Below are positions 22,746 to 26,027 of a stretch of 26,027 nt of DNA, piece by piece (position 1 is the first letter of the stretch; each line of letters begins with the position of its first letter). A program made the position numbers and the translations under genes. The notes under the pieces were generated by a model. It was not told the DNA's origin. It ran no database searches and saw nothing but the letters and a program-made list of their open reading frames with translations. Source of the stretch: an uncultured Acetatifactor sp. (GTDB lineage Bacteria; Bacillota; Clostridia; Lachnospirales; Lachnospiraceae); assembly GCA_910583845.1 (NCBI GenBank), contig CAJUAB010000044.1, positions 1 through 26,027 on the forward strand. Reading direction: 5' to 3'.

Positions 22746-24656
22746 CTATTTCGTGAACTGCTCCTTGAACCACCTGCCCGTATCGGACAGTTCGCTGTCG
22801 CTCCAGTCACTGAGTTTGCCGCATCCGCTGCTGATCAGCGCCGCGGTTTCGTTCTTGTTGCTGACAGCCCAGGCCACATAACTCACATCATATCGGTCCA
22901 GCAGATCCACCCAGGCCAGGGCGGATTCCAAGTCAGCGGCACCGCCCCCGGAAGCGTCGCAGATACTGCACTCACTGACAAATACGGGTACGCCGTCCTT
23001 AAGCGCCTGCTCCAGATTCCCCCGCAGTTCGTCCTTATGAGTGGCCGCGTAAAAATGCAGTGTGTACATGATATTGTCATAGTCTTCTATGGGATCGGCG
23101 GCGGCCTCCCCGATCAGCTGGCTCCACTGAGGCGTCCCCACCAGAATGATGCCGTAGGGATCGTTGGCTCTGATCACAGGAATCACTTCCTGCGCATATT
23201 CCTTCACATCTTTCCAGGACACAGCTCCGTTGGGTTCATTGCAGATCTCATAGAGCACATTTCCGTACTCCGCATATTTCCCGGACATCTCGTCAAAGAA
23301 GGCAATGGCGTCCTCCCGGTGGATGTTGGGGTCTCCCTCTCCCAGCACATGCCAGTCGATGATCACATACATGCCCAGCTCGGAGGCATATTCCACGCCG
23401 TTGTCGATGAGCTCCTTCAGTTTTTCCTGATCTCCACCATTACTATATCCACCATATTCATCACTATACATGGCAAGTCGTATCACGTCCGCGTCCCACT
23501 CATTCCGGAAAGTGCGGAAAGACTCCCGGGATACATATTCCGGAAACCAGGCCAGGCCATGGGTGCTGACGCCGTGGAGCTGACAAGGCGTTCCCTCCTG
23601 ATCCACCAGACTGCCGCTTTCCACCCGCAGCCTGCCATGACTGCCCACCGGCGTGTCCCCGGCCAGCGCATGGCCGCCCAGGCTGCCGCCAGCCTGGATA
23701 TCCGGCCCCCGGTTTCCCTGACTCTGCGGTTCCCGGTCCGTCATATCCCGGTCTGCTCCCTCCTGATCCGGCACCTCCTGCCCCGCCGCTTCCTGTCCCG
23801 CGTCCCGGTCATTTTCTGTGTCAGATTCGCCCCCGAAAACGACTGTGAGCCTGCCTCCTGCCGTCTCCGCCTCCAGGGACGCTTCTGTCAGTTCCCAATC
23901 CTCTTTTGCCAGAATGATGAGGCCGATTCCCTCTGCCTTCGCGCATTCCCGGATCTCCGCATTGTAGTCCGCCGGAGTAATCACCAGAAGACCATCCTTT
24001 TCCTCCGTCCCACAGCACCAGTATGAATCCACCCTGCATCCGTCAAAATCCCGCACCGTGATCTCCCAATCCGTAATCTTCTGATCTGAATTATTTTCGA
24101 TCACTGCCGTATACTGATAATAACAGCCCTCCTCACCGCTCCAACTGCCGTTTAGCTGAAAGACCAGGCTGACTGCCCCCTGTCCGTCCTCCCCGTTTTC
24201 CTGCGGACCGGATTGCCCGTTGTCTGCAGGTTCCGAAGCAGTCCCAGTACCCGGCTTCGAAGATGGATTCCACATCGGCTCTGATTCCATATCCCCTGAG
24301 GTCTCCTGCGCCGGCTCTGATTCCGTCTCCCCTGAGGTCTCCTGCGTCGGCTCTGATTCCGTCTCCCCTGAGGTCTCCTGCATCGGCTCTGATTCCGTCC
24401 CCCATGAAGTCTCCTGCGATGATTCCACCGAGCCCCCCGGTTCCTGTATTGTCTCCCGATTCTCCGAAGGAGATTCCGCCCCGGTCCCTGAGAGGGCAAA
24501 GTCCGCTCCGGTCTCTGCGGCCTGCCCCCCTTCCCCGCAGGAAATATATCCCAGAGCCCAGAGAAGCACCAGCACGATGACAGCCCCCAGCGCGATACCC
24601 GCCAGAAAACTCAGCGCCATATTGCGGGAATATTTCTGTTCATTCATCTCTCTCAT
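22746..24656 (-). CDS. Membrane-anchored GH5 endoglucanase with carbohydrate-binding-like domain
   Basis: 636 residues. A membrane segment (about 13-38) has no evident signal-peptidase site, so the enzyme is probably tethered outside the cell. A Glu/Ser/Thr/Pro-rich linker (about 40-155) holds four 12-residue repeats. Next is a beta-rich domain (about 160-275: LNGSWSGEEGCYYQYTAVIENN, key part YQYTAVIENNSDQKITDWEI) resembling cellulose-binding modules. A second acidic linker leads to the GH5 barrel (about 345-636). Catalytic acid/base E474 (EICNEPNG) and nucleophile E562 (PVFVSECSICDASG) are present, with the family motif HGVSTHGLAWFPEY. It likely cleaves beta-1,4-glucans. An ATG at 24656 is only three bases after AGGAG; ATG at 24647 is an equally possible start. 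Confidence 0.88.
   Translation of the reverse strand: MREMNEQKYSRNMALSFLAGIALGAVIVLVLLWALGYISCGEGGQAAETGADFALSGTGAESPSENRETIQEPGGSVESSQETSWGTESEPMQETSGETESEPTQETSGETESEPAQETSGDMESEPMWNPSSKPGTGTASEPADNGQSGPQENGEDGQGAVSLVFQLNGSWSGEEGCYYQYTAVIENNSDQKITDWEITVRDFDGCRVDSYWCCGTEEKDGLLVITPADYNAEIRECAKAEGIGLIILAKEDWELTEASLEAETAGGRLTVVFGGESDTENDRDAGQEAAGQEVPDQEGADRDMTDREPQSQGNRGPDIQAGGSLGGHALAGDTPVGSHGRLRVESGSLVDQEGTPCQLHGVSTHGLAWFPEYVSRESFRTFRNEWDADVIRLAMYSDEYGGYSNGGDQEKLKELIDNGVEYASELGMYVIIDWHVLGEGDPNIHREDAIAFFDEMSGKYAEYGNVLYEICNEPNGAVSWKDVKEYAQEVIPVIRANDPYGIILVGTPQWSQLIGEAAADPIEDYDNIMYTLHFYAATHKDELRGNLEQALKDGVPVFVSECSICDASGGGAADLESALAWVDLLDRYDVSYVAWAVSNKNETAALISSGCGKLSDWSDSELSDTGRWFKEQFTK
24276..24419. 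repeat. 36-bp in-frame repeat in the glucanase linker
   Basis: Four units start at 24276, 24312, 24348 and 24384, nearly identical at the DNA level. They encode 12-residue units of the form ETSGETESEP plus two variable residues in the protein. Copy number is likely to vary between strains. The acidic, glycosylatable linker spaces the membrane anchor from the binding and catalytic domains. Confidence 0.88.
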
Positions 24657-24705
24657 AGTCTCCTCACATATTCATATCTTTCTGGGCGTTTGCAAAACGA
24701 CTCTT

Positions 24706-24741
24706 TTCCGTAACTCGTGGAAAGAATTTAGCAATCGGCTA
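24706..24741. repeat. 36-bp dispersed repeat, copy B
   Basis: Partner of 7430-7465, same orientation, ending exactly where the downstream gene's stop codon begins (24742). It lies in the 85-base gap between the PD-(D/E)XK gene and the glucanase gene. Confidence 0.7.
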
Positions 24742-26027
24742 TCATATCTTTCCGCCGCCGATCAATACTTCCTTCCCCCGGAAAGCGAAGCCGTACTTCC
24801 TGATCCGCTCCCCGGAAATCCCCCTGGCCTCCAGGGACGCCTGGTAGTTTTTCTCCTCGATCTGTCTCAGCGCCGCCCTCACCGTGTCAGACAGCTCCTC
24901 CTCCCCGGAAGCCTGCACCTTGAATTCCAGAATGACTGCGTCATCCCGCGCCTGGTCTCTGGGCTCCAGCATCACGTCATACCGGCCAAAGCCGCTCTCC
25001 CGGTTGGAGGTCACCGTATACCGGTCGGACAGCTCCACCATCAGGCCCAGCACAAAGCCGTGGTAAAAGCGCTCCGGCTCGCTGTAGGGTTTTCCTCCCG
25101 TGTCGAAATAGCTGAACATCTCCTGGGTGACCTTGTTCATGTAGGCGTTCATCGCCTCCACATCCCCCTGCAGCAGCGCCACAATAAAATTGCTGTAGCC
25201 GGACAGAGGGCTGTTGAACCATCCCCTCACCATGTTCCGGAACATGACCCGCACCTCGAAATTGGTCAATGTCAGCTCATAGTCCTCCCTCCAGTCCCCG
25301 TACTCTGTCATATACGCCTCATAGCTTTTGATCCGCAGATACCCGCTGGCCAGCAGGAAGCTCCATATTGCGTCATTTATCATGGACAGCTGGTTATACA
25401 CGATCTGCTCATCCAGCTCCACCCGGATGCTCTCCCCCTTAAGCAATCGCTCAAAGGTCTTCTTGACATCCGCAGTTCCCTCCCGGAGCAGCTTGCCCAC
25501 CAGTCTGTTGGAGCTGGTGTTGACCCAGTATTGCCCCACCTTTTTCTTATCCAGAAAATTCAGGATGGACCAGGGATTATAGATGTCCCTCCTGCTGCCG
25601 AAGGTGAAACCGTCATACCATTCCCTGACCTGCTGTTTCTGATCGGAAAGCCCGTACTCCTCCAGCGCCGCGAACACCTCCCCTTCCGTGAAGCCAAAGC
25701 TGTCCGCGTATTTCTCTGAGGTTGTGGTCACCACCTCCAGATTGTTCAGGTCGGAGAACATGGATTCCTTGCTCACCCTGGTTATCCCTGTCAGAATGGC
25801 CCTCTCCATGTAAGGGTTGGCCTTGAAGGCGGCGTTGAACAGCCCCCTGGTAAAAGCTACCAGTTCATCCCAGTACCCTTCGATATAGGCCTCCTGCATG
25901 GGCGTGTCATACTCATCCAGCAGGATGATCACTCTTTTTCCATAGTACCGCATCAGAAGATTCGACAAAAGGTTCAGGGAATTTGCCGCAGTATAGTCCT
26001 CCATATTTTCGGATACCTTATTAAACG
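24742..26027 (-). CDS. AAA-like ATPase / PD-(D/E)XK nuclease family protein, partial
   Basis: The frame is open through the window end, so the N-terminus is missing; about 427 residues are visible. An ATPase part shows a Walker B-like strand (VIILLDEYDTPM) and the following conserved AILTGITRVSKESMFSDLNN. A middle region has WYDGFTFG and IYNPWSILNFL. A C-terminal PD-(D/E)XK-like core carries FGRYDVML and then VILEFKV, the D and E-x-K positions. Proteins of this family (AAA-ATPase_like with DUF1703-type end) are usually about 520-570 residues, so some 100-150 residues including the P-loop lie outside. They are often multi-copy in gut anaerobes; the function is not established. I see no neighbouring defence gene within the window. 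Confidence 0.88.
   Translation of the reverse strand, partial: FNKVSENMEDYTAANSLNLLSNLLMRYYGKRVIILLDEYDTPMQEAYIEGYWDELVAFTRGLFNAAFKANPYMERAILTGITRVSKESMFSDLNNLEVVTTTSEKYADSFGFTEGEVFAALEEYGLSDQKQQVREWYDGFTFGSRRDIYNPWSILNFLDKKKVGQYWVNTSSNRLVGKLLREGTADVKKTFERLLKGESIRVELDEQIVYNQLSMINDAIWSFLLASGYLRIKSYEAYMTEYGDWREDYELTLTNFEVRVMFRNMVRGWFNSPLSGYSNFIVALLQGDVEAMNAYMNKVTQEMFSYFDTGGKPYSEPERFYHGFVLGLMVELSDRYTVTSNRESGFGRYDVMLEPRDQARDDAVILEFKVQASGEEELSDTVRAALRQIEEKNYQASLEARGISGERIRKYGFAFRGKEVLIGGGKI

Overview
The window looks like a chromosomal segment of a strictly anaerobic, low-motility-context Firmicute of the Clostridia, most likely Lachnospiraceae (inference). The basis is moderately high GC, AGGAGG-type ribosome binding sites, an oxygen-sensitive class III ribonucleotide reductase as the only RNR in view, CarD, DegV, MATE and PD-(D/E)XK family genes, a CUT1-type sugar ABC cassette without its own ATPase, and a membrane-tethered GH5 glucanase. 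No rRNA, tRNA, CRISPR array, phage gene or transposase was found.

Layout. 1-920 is non-coding and rich in repeats: a 30-bp tandem array, two diverged copies of an ~84-bp sequence, and a nested mirrored inverted repeat between them. 921-6792 (minus strand) is an operon reading solute-binding lipoprotein, MalF-type permease, MalG-type permease, then, after a repeat-filled gap, an HlyD-like adaptor. 6793-7498 is a large divergent control region. 7499-9750 (plus strand) is an OmpR-type response regulator with an overlapping histidine kinase gene. The rest is on the minus strand: 9770-10770 is a short AraC-type regulator overlapping a clpP paralogue; 11023-14381 is nrdD (with a fused redoxin domain) followed by pyrF; 14536-17542 is a LacI-like sensor/GGDEF protein followed by a TPR lipoprotein; then CarD-like regulator, methyl-accepting chemotaxis protein, MATE exporter, DegV lipid-binding protein, GH5 glucanase, and an AAA-like/PD-(D/E)XK protein cut by the window end.

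How the parts fit. The strongest new observation is in 6793-7498: two divergent promoter candidates share one architecture, a direct repeat of TTAGAG-like hexamers with an 11-bp period, 10 nt, then an extended -10. One faces the solute-binding-protein operon, the other the response regulator. This is what an OmpR-family regulator's own box should look like and ties the two-component system to the transporter/adaptor operon. The regulator's leader also carries nine alternating half-sites of a 10-mer with 39-bp period, which can fold in two mutually exclusive registers.

Other points are a textbook intrinsic terminator on the minus strand embedded inside the kinase gene (probably serving the convergent clpP), a clpP translationally coupled to an AraC regulator rather than to clpX, and a 36-bp sequence shared by two distant intergenic regions. 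Start codons were chosen by ribosome binding site and family length; several are internal to the longest open frame.
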